From Acidobacteriota bacterium (GTDB lineage: Bacteria; Actinomycetota; Acidimicrobiia; Acidimicrobiales; Palsa-688), in assembly GCA_028876385.1 (NCBI GenBank), contig JAGWSF010000062.1, positions 44,291 to 108,290 on the forward strand: a stretch of 64,000 nucleotides of DNA, written 5' to 3'. Shown here piece after piece: positions 15,150-23,718 of this stretch. The notes beneath the pieces are model-generated. The model saw nothing but the letters and a program-made list of their open reading frames with translations. It made no database searches and had not been told where the DNA came from. Within the stretch, counting starts at the first letter, position 1. Each line of letters opens with the position of its first letter. Made by a program: the position numbers and the translations under genes.

Positions 15150-17555
15150 TCAGAGGCCGGCCGGGCGGTCGCCGATGACGCCCGCGGCGCGCAGAGCTTC
15201 GAACTCCTGCTCTCCCAGTCCCAGATCGCCGACCAGCACCTGGTGGTTGTGCTCGCCGAGGAGCGGCGCGGGGCGGTGCAGCCAGCGGTCCACCGAGGCG
15301 AACCGGAAGGGCATCCCCGGCACCGGCTGGCGCCCCACGACCGGGTGGTCCAGCTCCTCGAAGAACCGGCGGGCGGCGAACTGCGGGCGCTGGCTGAGGA
15401 ACCGTTGGTCGGCGACGAGGCCGGCCGGCACCCCGGCCGCGGCGAGCTGGTCGGCGGCCGTTTCGGCGCCCCGGGCGGCAACCCACTCCGACAGGCGCCG
15501 GTCGAGCTCGTCGTGGCGTGCCCGGCGCCCCGAGTGGGTGGCCAGCGCCGGGTCGGCGGCCCAGTCGGAGGCTCCCAGGGCTCGGCAGAGGGCGTCGAAG
15601 TGCTCGTCGCGCTCGACCGACACCGCCAGCCAGCTCCCGTCGTCTCGCCGGTAGAGGCCCTGCGGGGCGGCCCAGGCCGAGCGGTTGCCCTGACGTCCCA
15701 TCACGTGCCCGTACTTGCCGTACTCGACGATCTGCTCGGCGGCGGCGTTGAGCGCGGCCTCCACCATGGTGGATTCGACCATCACCCCTTGGCCGGTCTG
15801 GCGCCGCACCTCCAGGGCCACCAGCGCGGCGAACACGGCGTGGACGCCGGAGACGATGTCGCAGGGGCCTCGCTGGATCCGCGGCTGGTCGTCGACATGG
15901 CCCGTGACCCAGGCCAGTCCCGTCACCTGCTCCATCGTCTGGGCGAAGCCGGTCCAGTCCCGCCACGGTCCGTCCAGCCCGAAGGCCGGCATGCGGACCA
16001 GGACCAGATTCGGGTTGAGATCGTGCAGCGCCTCCCAGGTCAGACCGAAATTGCCCATCACGCGTGGGGTGAAGTTCTCGATCAGCACGTCGGCCCAGCC
16101 GATCAGCTCGTCGAGGGCCCGGCGCCCGGCGTCGGCCCGCAGATCGAGGGTGACGCCCCGCTTGTCGGTGTTGATCGACAGGAACTGGCTGCTGCACTCC
16201 CACCAGTCGGGGAACTTCTGCGCCAGGGCGCCCCCGGTGGCTCGCATGCCGTCCATGCGGGTCGTCGCCTCCAGGTGGACCACATCGGCGCCGAGGGTGG
16301 CGAGGAAGTGGGCGGCGAGCGGTCCGGCGAACCACGCCGTCATGTCCAGAACCTTCAATCCGGCGAGCGGCAGAGACGGATTCCCGCCCCCTCTGGGCGC
16401 CGGTTCGGCCCAGTCGACGGTGCCGGTGTGCTCCCCCGGTTGCGGTACGGGACCGAAGACCGGCCGGTCGACGCCGGTGATGGTGTAGGGGCAGCGGGGC
16501 TGGGCGAAGCCCCCCGACGGGTTGGGCTCGAAGACGCCGCGGGCCACGAACTGGGGGTTGGCCCGCACCGTTTCGGCGTTGGCGACGGGGGCTACGGGGA
16601 TGCGCAATTCGACGGCCCGCTCGATGACCTCCTCGGTGGTGTGCTTGGTGGTCCACTCCTGAACCAGGTGGTTCCACTCCTCGAAGTAGTTCCAGCGGTC
16701 CTTGGCCAGCGTGAAGCGCTCGTCGCCGATCAGTTCGGGGCGATCGATCAGCACCAGGAAGTCGTCGAGTTGCTGGCGCGAGTTGGTGGTGAACCCCACC
16801 CAGCCGTCGGCGGTGGGCTCGATGGAAGGAATCTCCACCCGCGCCACAGGGGCCCGGCGGGCCATCTCGGGGGTGACCCCGTCGAGTCGGGCCATCAACT
16901 CGGCGTGGCAGCTGAAGCTGCCGACCGCCGCCGACTCGGTCAGTGAGACATCGACGTGTTCGCCGGCCCCGCTCCTGCGGGCCGTGCCGGCGGCCGCCAG
17001 CGCGGCGGTGGCGGCATAACCGCCGGCGACGAACTCGAACACCCGACCGCCGACCCCGAACGGCTCGCCGCCGGGTAGGCCGCGGCCGCTGACGCAGCCG
17101 CTCTCGGCTTGCACCACCAGATCTCCGCCCGGCCGGCCGGCCCAGGGGCCCGAACGGCCGTAGGGACTGATCGACACCACCACCACACCGGGCAGGCCCT
17201 TCAAACCACTGGACTCGAAGCGGGCCGGGTCGAGGTCCTCCACCACCACGTCGGCCCGACTCGCCAGTTCCATGATCGAAGGCTCCTCGACAGCACCGGT
17301 GACCGACCGCTTCGACGTGTTGAGGAACTCGAAGAGGGCTCCGTCACCGGCGGGGTCCTCGGCCGTAGCCGACCACCGCCGTAGCCGGCTCCCCTCCGGG
17401 GGTTCCACCTTGACCACGTCGGCCCCGGCGTCGGCCAGCAACTTGGTGCAGTAGCCGCCCGCCACCCCTTCGCTCAGGTCGAGTACCCGCAGCGGCCCCG
17501 CAGCCCAGGCGGACAGTGGTCCGCTCAGGCTCGCCGGCCGGGGATCGTCAGGCAT
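15150..17555 (-). CDS. Tandem CaiB/BaiF (class III) CoA-transferase, two fused domains
   Basis: An 801-residue protein made of two CoA-transferase family III domains. Domain 1 (about 20-375) has LRVLDLSEGVAGGYCTKLLADAGADVVKVEPPEGS and GRSGPWAGRPGGDLVVQA. Domain 2 (about 400-800) has LKVLDMTAWFAGPLAAHFLATLGADVVHLE, TDKRGVTLDLRADAGRRALDELI, ADVLIENFTPRVMGNFGL, GPCDIVSGVHAVFAALVALEVRRQTGQG and LLGEHNHQVL. Family enzymes move CoA between carboxylates without ATP and usually act as interlocked dimers; a fusion may supply both halves from one chain. The position aligning by eye with the catalytic Asp of formyl-CoA transferase is Glu in both halves (SLTES, TMVEA), common among homologues. Two paralogues lie at 44710 and 62847. 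Confidence 0.92.
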   Translation of the reverse strand: MPDDPRPASLSGPLSAWAAGPLRVLDLSEGVAGGYCTKLLADAGADVVKVEPPEGSRLRRWSATAEDPAGDGALFEFLNTSKRSVTGAVEEPSIMELASRADVVVEDLDPARFESSGLKGLPGVVVVSISPYGRSGPWAGRPGGDLVVQAESGCVSGRGLPGGEPFGVGGRVFEFVAGGYAATAALAAAGTARRSGAGEHVDVSLTESAAVGSFSCHAELMARLDGVTPEMARRAPVARVEIPSIEPTADGWVGFTTNSRQQLDDFLVLIDRPELIGDERFTLAKDRWNYFEEWNHLVQEWTTKHTTEEVIERAVELRIPVAPVANAETVRANPQFVARGVFEPNPSGGFAQPRCPYTITGVDRPVFGPVPQPGEHTGTVDWAEPAPRGGGNPSLPLAGLKVLDMTAWFAGPLAAHFLATLGADVVHLEATTRMDGMRATGGALAQKFPDWWECSSQFLSINTDKRGVTLDLRADAGRRALDELIGWADVLIENFTPRVMGNFGLTWEALHDLNPNLVLVRMPAFGLDGPWRDWTGFAQTMEQVTGLAWVTGHVDDQPRIQRGPCDIVSGVHAVFAALVALEVRRQTGQGVMVESTMVEAALNAAAEQIVEYGKYGHVMGRQGNRSAWAAPQGLYRRDDGSWLAVSVERDEHFDALCRALGASDWAADPALATHSGRRARHDELDRRLSEWVAARGAETAADQLAAAGVPAGLVADQRFLSQRPQFAARRFFEELDHPVVGRQPVPGMPFRFASVDRWLHRPAPLLGEHNHQVLVGDLGLGEQEFEALRAAGVIGDRPAGL

Positions 17556-17579
17556 GACCAGGAACGGGCATCGGCGGGA

Positions 17580-18071
17580 TCATTCTCTTCCGGTGGCCGG
17601 CGCGCGGGGCGGGACCGGGTTGATGGAACGCGTCTCGGTCCACTGCGTGAGTACCCGACGCTGGGCGAAGCGCCAGCCCCCGTCGGGCCCGCGCCGGTAG
17701 GTGTCGTCGTAGCAGATCACCATCACGTAGTCGGTCCCGCCCATGGTCGTCTGGTTGACGTGATGGGCCAGGCAGTAGGTCTGGCCGGTCGCACCGTCTC
17801 CGTCGACGCGGCAGACGTGGTTGCCGACGAAATGGAAGGTCCGGTCGAAGCGTCCGGAGAGGCGCCCGGGGATGGCCGCCAGGCGGTCCCGGCCTCGGGT
17901 CTCGGTCGGGGGGCCGGCCGACTCGGGACCGTAGTACACCTGCAGAAGAGCGTCCGGTTCGAAAAGCTCGGCGAATCCCTCCCCGTCCCCGGCATCCACG
18001 GTCATGGCGTAGCGGTCGACCAGGCGCCTGAGCGCGACGGCATCAGCGGCGTTCCCATCCACCAGGTCCAT
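17580..18071 (-). CDS. NTF2-like/SnoaL-type protein
   Basis: A 163-residue cone-fold protein: DAVALRRLVDRYAMTVDAGDGEGFAELFEPDALLQVYY at the N-terminus, GRFDRTFHFVGNHVCRVDGDGATGQTYCLAHH in the middle and YDDTYRRGPDGGWRFAQRRVLTQWTET at the end, the standard SnoaL/NTF2 pattern. The ATG at 18071 is preferred over a GTG at 18089 because of the G-rich stretch before it, but either is possible. Members include isomerases, dehydratases and ring hydroxylase small subunits. It lies just upstream of the tandem CoA-transferase on the same strand, so a shared transcript is likely. Confidence 0.82.
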   Translation of the reverse strand: MDLVDGNAADAVALRRLVDRYAMTVDAGDGEGFAELFEPDALLQVYYGPESAGPPTETRGRDRLAAIPGRLSGRFDRTFHFVGNHVCRVDGDGATGQTYCLAHHVNQTTMGGTDYVMVICYDDTYRRGPDGGWRFAQRRVLTQWTETRSINPVPPRAPATGRE

Positions 18072-18133
18072 CCCCACCGCCACCCCCACATATCGAACGC
18101 GCTACCGACCGCTGACCTCTATCGGTAAAAGGA

Positions 18134-18160
18134 TTGAAGTTTTAGGCTCCTGAGTATAAT
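18134..18160 (+). promoter_or_regulatory. Candidate promoter of the FadD3-like ligase
   Basis: A perfect TATAAT (18155-18160) follows TTGAAG (18134-18139) with a 15-bp spacer, in an AT-rich patch between two divergent genes. The patch begins with GGTAAAAGGATTGAAG (18124-18139), similar to AT-rich stretches in other divergent gaps here. The spacer is short, so the -35 is less certain than the -10. Confidence 0.45.
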
Positions 18161-18270
18161 CCGGCGCCTGTCGGGCGCCATCCGACGGGGCCGGCGCGGC
18201 TGACCCGGCCGAGCGACCCCGGCCGCCCCGGGGCCGTCCGGGGTGGAGACGGAAAGGGAGTAGAGGCCGG

Positions 18271-19857
18271 ATGACAGAGCACGACGAGGAGCCCATCGTC
18301 TCCATCCCGGGGGCCGTCCACCGCGCCGCCGCCCGGTTCGCCGACCTCGAGGCTCTGGTGGGCGACGGGCGGAGGCTGACCTTCGCAGAGATGGAGCGGG
18401 CCGCCGACCAACTGGCCCGGGCCCTGATCAGCAGCGGTGTGGGCCCCGGCGACACTGTGGCCGTCTGGGCTCCCAACAGCGTGGACTGGGTACTGGTGAG
18501 CCTGGGGATCTACGCCGCAGGGGCGGTGCTGGTCACCATCAACACCCGTTTCAAGGGAGAGGAAGCCGCCCACGTCCTGCGGGCCTCGCAGGCGGCCCTC
18601 CTCTTCACCGTCACCGACTTCCTCGGCACCGACTTCCCGGCCCTCCTGCACGATGTCGGACCTCTGGAGCACCTACGCGAGATCATCGCCATCGACGGCC
18701 CCCCTCGCGACGGCGTGACCCCGTGGGCTGCCTTCGCAGGGCGCGCCGCCGATACCGCTTCGAGCGAGGTCACCGCCCGAGAGTCAGTACTAGCTGGTGA
18801 CAGTATTAGCGACATCATTTTCACCTCGGGGACCACGGGCGTCCCCAAGGGGGCCATGCTGGCCCACGGAGCGAGCGTGCGCACCTACCGGGCCTGGTCG
18901 GAGCGGGTCGGCCTGCGCACCGGCGACCGGTACCTGGTCGTCTACCCGTTCTTCCACACCGCCGGCCTCAAGTCCGGTGTCCTGGCCTGCATCCTGACCG
19001 GGGCCACCGTGGTGCCACATGCCGTCTTCGACGTCCCGTCGGTCATGCGTCTGGTCGTCGAGGAGCGCATAAGCGTCCTCCCGGGACCACCCACCGTGTT
19101 CCAGTCCATCATGAACCATCCCGACCTGGTCAGCTTCGACCTTTCCACGCTGCGTCTGTCTGTGACCGGCGCGGCGTCCACTCCCGCCGAGGTCATCAGG
19201 CGGATGCGCGACGACCTGCACATCGGCAGCATCGTCTGCGGCTACGGCCTCACCGAGACCCACGGCACGGTGAGCATGTGCCACCACCGCGATCCCCTCG
19301 AGGTGGTGGCACAGACGGTGGGCCGTCCCCTCGACGGTGTGGAGGTACGGATCGTCGATCACGACGACCGGGATGTCCCGGCCGGCCGGCCCGGCGAGAT
19401 CGTGGTCCGGGGCTACAACGTGATGAAGGGTTATTTCGGCGACCCCCAGGCGACCGCCGACGCCTTCATGGGCGACGGATGGTTGCGCACCGGTGACATC
19501 GGGCTGATGGATGACCGCGGCTACATCCGCATCACCGACCGCAAGAAGGACATGTTCATAGTCGGTGGCTTCAACGCCTACCCGGCGGAGATCGAGAACA
19601 TCATGGTGGAGCACCCCTCGGTGGCCCAGGCCTCGGTCGTCGGGGTACCCGACGACCGACTCGGGGAGGTCGGCCTGGCTTTCGTCACGGCCCGATCGGG
19701 CCAGCGGGTGGACGAGGACGAGATCATCGCCTGGTGCCGGGAGCGCATGGCCAACTACAAGGTCCCCCGCCGGGTCCTGGAGGTCGCCGAACTGCCCCTC
19801 AACCCGAGCGGGAAAGTGATGAAGTTCCGCCTGCGCGAGTTGGCCGCCGGCCTCTAA
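18271..19857 (+). CDS. FadD3-like acyl-CoA ligase (AMP-forming)
   Basis: A 528-residue AMP-binding ligase. The P-loop FTSGTTGVPKG lies at about 184-194, followed by YLVVYPFFHTAGLKSGVLACI, VLPGPPTVFQSIMNHP, YGLTETHG (A5), WLRTGDIG (A7) and ITDRKKDMFIVGGFNAYPAEIE (A8), with the catalytic Lys in NPSGKVMKF at the end. The blocks LPGPP-x-x-QS and FN-x-YPAE closely resemble mycobacterial FadD3, which activates the steroid C/D-ring fragment HIP, recalled from memory without alignment. The substrate could be a similar bicyclic or branched acid. GGAAAGGGAG precedes the ATG. The gene converges with the acyl-CoA dehydrogenase and the two stops overlap by 4 bases. Confidence 0.9.
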   Translation: MTEHDEEPIVSIPGAVHRAAARFADLEALVGDGRRLTFAEMERAADQLARALISSGVGPGDTVAVWAPNSVDWVLVSLGIYAAGAVLVTINTRFKGEEAAHVLRASQAALLFTVTDFLGTDFPALLHDVGPLEHLREIIAIDGPPRDGVTPWAAFAGRAADTASSEVTARESVLAGDSISDIIFTSGTTGVPKGAMLAHGASVRTYRAWSERVGLRTGDRYLVVYPFFHTAGLKSGVLACILTGATVVPHAVFDVPSVMRLVVEERISVLPGPPTVFQSIMNHPDLVSFDLSTLRLSVTGAASTPAEVIRRMRDDLHIGSIVCGYGLTETHGTVSMCHHRDPLEVVAQTVGRPLDGVEVRIVDHDDRDVPAGRPGEIVVRGYNVMKGYFGDPQATADAFMGDGWLRTGDIGLMDDRGYIRITDRKKDMFIVGGFNAYPAEIENIMVEHPSVAQASVVGVPDDRLGEVGLAFVTARSGQRVDEDEIIAWCRERMANYKVPRRVLEVAELPLNPSGKVMKFRLRELAAGL

Positions 19858-21146
19858 CCGCCCCGGGGCACGTCCTGCCAGGCCGTTTCCAGCCAGGGAT
19901 CCGGGTCGCGGGGAAGACCGAGCACTCGCTCGGCCAGGATGTTCTTGTTGATCTCGGTCGTGCCCCCTTCGATCCCGTTGGCCCGGCTGCGGAGCATGCC
20001 CCGCACCTCGAACGGCATCCCCTCGGGGTAGTCCTCACCGACACGTTCCCATGCCGTGGCCGCCGGCCCTATCAGATCGACGGCGAGAAGCTGCACCATC
20101 TGGTTGAGCCGGGCCTGATGGACCTTCCCGATAGAGCTCTCCGGGCCGGGGGCCAGGCCGGCCCGGGCCCGGGCCCTGACCCGCTGATTGGTCCAGTCAC
20201 GGATGCGCTCCTCGCTGTATAGCGCCATGAGGCGCTGGCGCACCCGCGGATCGGACCAGCCCCGTGCACCGCGCTCGGCCAGTGGCTCGCGCGACAGGGG
20301 GATGAGGCGCTGGGCGCTCGACCCCCCGATACGGTCCACGCCGCCCGATCCGCTACCGGCGACCATCTGACGTTCACTGGACAGTGTGGCGGCGGCCACC
20401 CTCCACCCGGCGCCCGGCGGTCCCACCCGCTGGAAGTCCGGCACCCGGGCCCCGTCTAGAAACACCTCGTTGAAGTCCACCTCGCCACCCATGTGGCGCA
20501 GGGGACGCACCTCCACAGCCGGCTGGTGCAGGCCGATCAGGAAGAACGTCAGTCCCTGCCGCTTTGGGACACCGGGATCGGTCCGGGCCAGCAGGACGGC
20601 GAAATCGCTCTTGTGGGCCCAGGTCGTCCACACCTTCTGACCGGTGACGACCCACTCGTCTCCGTCACGCTCGGCCCTTGTGGCCAGGCCGGCGAGGTCC
20701 GATCCGGCTCCAGGCTCGCTGAAGAGCTGGCACCACACCTCCTCGTTGGTGAGGATGGGGGGAAGGAAGCGCTGACGTTGCTCCTCGGAGCCGAAGGCCA
20801 GGAGGACCGATGCGGCCTGGTTGAGGCCGAGCGGATTGAGCCGTCCCAGGTTGAGGGGACGCAGTTCGGTCTCGATCACCCGGGCCTGGGCCGGGCTCAG
20901 GCCGAGGCCGCCGTAGGCGGCCGGCCAGGTCGGGGCGACCAGTCCGGAGCGGCCGAAGACCGGGTACCACCTCTCGTAGTCGGCGACGGCTCTGACCCGG
21001 CGCACCGCGGCGGGACCCCCAGCTTCGGCGGCCTGGCGCCACGCCTGCGGGACGTGGTCCACGACCCAGGCCCGCACCCGGTCGGCCACCTCCTCAACCG
21101 ACAGGGATTCGTCCAGCGCGATGCGCTCGCCGGGCGCCTCGCCCAT
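19854..21146 (-). CDS. Acyl-CoA dehydrogenase, IVD-type large subunit
   Basis: A 430-residue ACAD. Features are FGRSGLVAPTWPAAYGGLGLSP near 65-90, LFSEPGAGSDLAGLATRAERDGDEWVVTGQKVWTTWAHKSDFAVLLART (the FAD/substrate loop) and EGGTTEINKNILAERVLGLPRDP at the end. The usual MCAD catalytic Glu is replaced in EGGTTEI, but TLSSERQMVAG has the Glu-Arg of the isovaleryl-CoA dehydrogenase type, a likely catalytic base. The ATG at 21146 overlaps the crotonase stop (TGATG), so they are coupled. Substrate length cannot be read. It lies at the 3' end of a minus-strand run of crotonase genes. Confidence 0.92.
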   Translation of the reverse strand: MGEAPGERIALDESLSVEEVADRVRAWVVDHVPQAWRQAAEAGGPAAVRRVRAVADYERWYPVFGRSGLVAPTWPAAYGGLGLSPAQARVIETELRPLNLGRLNPLGLNQAASVLLAFGSEEQRQRFLPPILTNEEVWCQLFSEPGAGSDLAGLATRAERDGDEWVVTGQKVWTTWAHKSDFAVLLARTDPGVPKRQGLTFFLIGLHQPAVEVRPLRHMGGEVDFNEVFLDGARVPDFQRVGPPGAGWRVAAATLSSERQMVAGSGSGGVDRIGGSSAQRLIPLSREPLAERGARGWSDPRVRQRLMALYSEERIRDWTNQRVRARARAGLAPGPESSIGKVHQARLNQMVQLLAVDLIGPAATAWERVGEDYPEGMPFEVRGMLRSRANGIEGGTTEINKNILAERVLGLPRDPDPWLETAWQDVPRGG

Positions 21147-21991
21147 CACATCCCCCCGAAGTCCGGAGGTCGGCGCTCGGCGAAGGCCTGCATGCCCTCC
21201 TTGAAGTCGAGACTGCGGGAGGAAACCTCCATGGCCAAGCCCTCGGCGGTGAGGGACTCCACGAGACCCTTGGACAGACCGGTGTTGACCAGCCACTTGG
21301 TGAGCCCCAGGGTGACCGTCGGACCGGCCGCCAGCTCGGCGGCCAGCCGGGCGGCCTCCGTCTCGAGCCGGTCGGAGGGCACCGAGCGGTGGACCAGGCC
21401 CCAGTCGGCGGCCGTGCGGCCGTCGAGGCGACGGCCGAGCATGAGGATCTCCCGAGCCCGGGCTACTCCGACCAGGCGGGGTAGCAGCCATGTTGCGCCG
21501 CTGTCAGGGGTGAAACCCCGGGCCACGAATGGTTCCCATAGAACGGCGTCATCGGCCACGATGGTGAAGTCGCAGGCCAGTGACAGATGCAGCCCGATCC
21601 CGGCGGCGTAGCCCTGCACCGCGGCGACGATCGGCAACTGGACCTCGGTGATCAGCGGGATCAGCCGGTGGGCCGCTCCGGGCAGGCGGCGCTGGATGCT
21701 CCCGGCCCGTCGCCGAACCGAGGTCTGGCGGTTGCGGGCCACGATGTCGGCTCCGACGCAGAAGTCCTTCCCCTCGGCCCGCAGCAGCACCGCTCGCACC
21801 GAGTCGTCGTTATTGGCACGCTGCAGCACGAGGATCAGACCTTCGATCATCGCGTCGCTCAGCGCGTTCTTCTTCTCGGCCCGGTCCAGGGTGAGGCGGA
21901 GCACGCCGTCGTCCAGGTCGACGCCTATCCCCTCAACGGAACCGTAATCGCCTCGCCCGCTACGCGGTCGGTCCCCGTCGTCGGTCGTCAT
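21146..21991 (-). CDS. Crotonase-family isomerase, PaaG/ECI-like
   Basis: A 281-residue crotonase: LTLDRAEKKNALSDAMIEGL near 35, FCVGADIVARN (oxyanion loop) and VQGYAAGIGLHLSLACDFTIVADDAVLWEPFVARGFTPDSGATWLLPRLVG. Both hydratase Glu residues are absent. TPDSGATW has an Asp at the position used by PaaG and related isomerases, so a double-bond isomerase is likelier than a hydratase. The ATG at 21991 is chosen with AAGGACATC just upstream; the longer frame overlaps the next gene and is non-conserved. The stop overlaps the dehydrogenase start. Confidence 0.87.
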   Translation of the reverse strand: MTTDDGDRPRSGRGDYGSVEGIGVDLDDGVLRLTLDRAEKKNALSDAMIEGLILVLQRANNDDSVRAVLLRAEGKDFCVGADIVARNRQTSVRRRAGSIQRRLPGAAHRLIPLITEVQLPIVAAVQGYAAGIGLHLSLACDFTIVADDAVLWEPFVARGFTPDSGATWLLPRLVGVARAREILMLGRRLDGRTAADWGLVHRSVPSDRLETEAARLAAELAAGPTVTLGLTKWLVNTGLSKGLVESLTAEGLAMEVSSRSLDFKEGMQAFAERRPPDFGGM

Positions 21992-22010
21992 GATCAATGA
22001 TGTCCTTCGG

Positions 22011-22826
22011 CTAGCGGTCGCCCGGCAATTCCTGCCAGACCGGTTGGCGCTTCTGGGCGAAGGCGGCTGGACCCTCGGTCTGGTCGGGATGGCCCCACAT
22101 GGAGACCAGCTCCCGGGCCCCGGCCCGGCACGCGTCCGTGAGACCGGACTCCAGGGCCCCCCACAACGCCCGCTTGGTCGCCGCCATGGCCGCCGGGGAG
22201 TTCCGGGCGATCTTCTCGGCCAGAGCCTGTGCTTCCTCACGGAGCCGCTCGGGGGGGTCGACGATCTGGCTGATCATCCCGAGCTCGAGTGCCCGGGCGG
22301 CGTCCATGCGCTCGTAACGGCCCACGAAAGCCATGCGCATGACCGCTTCGACCGGCATCTTGCGGATCAGCCCGATGGCCTCGATGGAGACGACCTGTCC
22401 GACCGAGACGTGCGGATCGAAGAATTGGGCGTCCGACGCGGCGATGACGATGTCGGCATCGGCGACCCAGTGGAAGGCTCCGCCTGCGCACAGCCCGTTC
22501 ACGGCGGTGATCACCGGCTTCCACACCTTCTGATGCCACGATGTGAAGTGGAGGTCGAAGTCCTCCATCGAGGCCCGGTAGCGCTCCATGCCGACCCCGT
22601 CGCGGGCGATCTCCTCCACGTCCACCCCCGTCTGGAAGGCCCGGCCCTCACCGGTGTGGACTATGACCCTGACGGCGGGGTCGCGGTCGAGCTCCAACCA
22701 GGCGTCGGCGAACTCGTCGCGCATGCGCGCCGACATGGCGTTCAGCTTCTCCGGCCGGTTGTTGATCAACCAGCCGACCGGGCCGTGGCGCTCCAGCTTC
22801 AGATTCTCGTAGGGCCCGTACGTCAC
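22011..22826 (-). CDS. Crotonase-family protein, tandem duplicate A
   Basis: A 271-residue crotonase with a GTG start after GGAGGA. It carries NRPEKLNAMSARM, TGEGRAFQTGVDVEEIARDG (oxyanion region), NGLCAGGAFHWVADADIVIAA and FDPHVSVGQVVSIEAIGLIRKMP. The hydratase Glu pair is absent (His at the first site, DPH at the second). Long near-identical runs with the neighbour (ALAEKIARNSPAAMAATKRALWG, WGHPDQTEG) show a recent tandem duplication. Function is therefore an open question: isomerase, lyase or hydrolase. The 22-base gap to the duplicate suggests one transcript. Confidence 0.88.
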   Translation of the reverse strand: MTYGPYENLKLERHGPVGWLINNRPEKLNAMSARMRDEFADAWLELDRDPAVRVIVHTGEGRAFQTGVDVEEIARDGVGMERYRASMEDFDLHFTSWHQKVWKPVITAVNGLCAGGAFHWVADADIVIAASDAQFFDPHVSVGQVVSIEAIGLIRKMPVEAVMRMAFVGRYERMDAARALELGMISQIVDPPERLREEAQALAEKIARNSPAAMAATKRALWGALESGLTDACRAGARELVSMWGHPDQTEGPAAFAQKRQPVWQELPGDR

Positions 22827-22848
22827 CGGTTCCTCCGGTCGGGTCTCG

Positions 22849-23691
22849 TCATCCGGCCAGCCACTGTGCCTCCCTCCGCTCGGCGAAGGCCCGAGGGCCC
22901 TCGGTCTGATCGGGGTGGCCCCAGACCGACACCAGCTCCCGGGCGCCGCTCCGGCACGCCTCGGTCAACCCGGCTTCCGGGGCCCCCCACAGAGCTCTCT
23001 TGGTGGCAGCCATGGCCGCCGGGGAGTTTCGGGCGATCTTCTCGGCCAGGGCCTGGGCCTCCTCCCTCAGGCGCCCGGCGGGGTCCACAACCTGGCTGAT
23101 CATCCCGAGCCGTCGGGCCTGTTCGGCCCCGACGCGCTCGTGGCGACCGACCAGAGCCAGGCGCATCACCGCTTCGACAGGCATCTTGCGGACCAGGCCG
23201 ATGGCCTCGAAGGCGCTGACCTGTCCCACGGACACGTGGGGGTCCAGGAACGTGGCGTCGCACGACGCGATCACGACATCGGCGTCGGCCACGAAGTGCA
23301 GCCCTCCGCCGGCGCAGACACCGTTCACGGCGGCGATCACGGGCTTCCATACCTGGTTGTGCCAGGCGGTCAATCGCAGCTCGGCGAGTCGGGTCCGTCT
23401 CGACTGCTCCCGGAGGGCGGCGGGATCCCGACTCAGCTGCTTCATGTCAAGGCCCGTCTGGAAAGCCTCCCCGTTACCGGTATTGACGATCACCCGGACG
23501 TCGGGATCCTGATCGAGCTCCCGCCACGCCTGCTCGAGCTCGTCGATCATGAGGGCGTCCATGGCGTTGCCCACCTCCGGACGGTCGAACACGAGCCACC
23601 CGACCCGGCCGCGCCGGTACACCTCGAGGGTTTCGAAGGCGCGACGGCTGCTCCCACCGTCCCGGCCGTCATGGCTCACCCGGCTATCCAC
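22849..23691 (-). CDS. Crotonase-family protein, tandem duplicate B
   Basis: A 280-residue crotonase, sister of the gene just downstream on the same strand. It has FDRPEVGNAMDALMIDEL, GNGEAFQTGLDMKQLS, AAVNGVCAGGGLHFVADADVVIAS and DPHVSVGQVSAFEAIGLVRKMPVEAVMRLALVG. The same residues replace the hydratase Glu pair, so the pair probably shares an unusual chemistry. A GTG start at 23691 is used; the N-terminal 20 residues are variable and GTG at 23679 is also possible. AT-rich sequence at 23695-23710 (CATTTAATG is an odd palindrome) is the likely promoter/operator for the run from here to 19854. Confidence 0.88.
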   Translation of the reverse strand: MDSRVSHDGRDGGSSRRAFETLEVYRRGRVGWLVFDRPEVGNAMDALMIDELEQAWRELDQDPDVRVIVNTGNGEAFQTGLDMKQLSRDPAALREQSRRTRLAELRLTAWHNQVWKPVIAAVNGVCAGGGLHFVADADVVIASCDATFLDPHVSVGQVSAFEAIGLVRKMPVEAVMRLALVGRHERVGAEQARRLGMISQVVDPAGRLREEAQALAEKIARNSPAAMAATKRALWGAPEAGLTEACRSGARELVSVWGHPDQTEGPRAFAERREAQWLAG

Positions 23692-23718
23692 TGCATCATT
23701 TAATGTATACCAGTCCGC

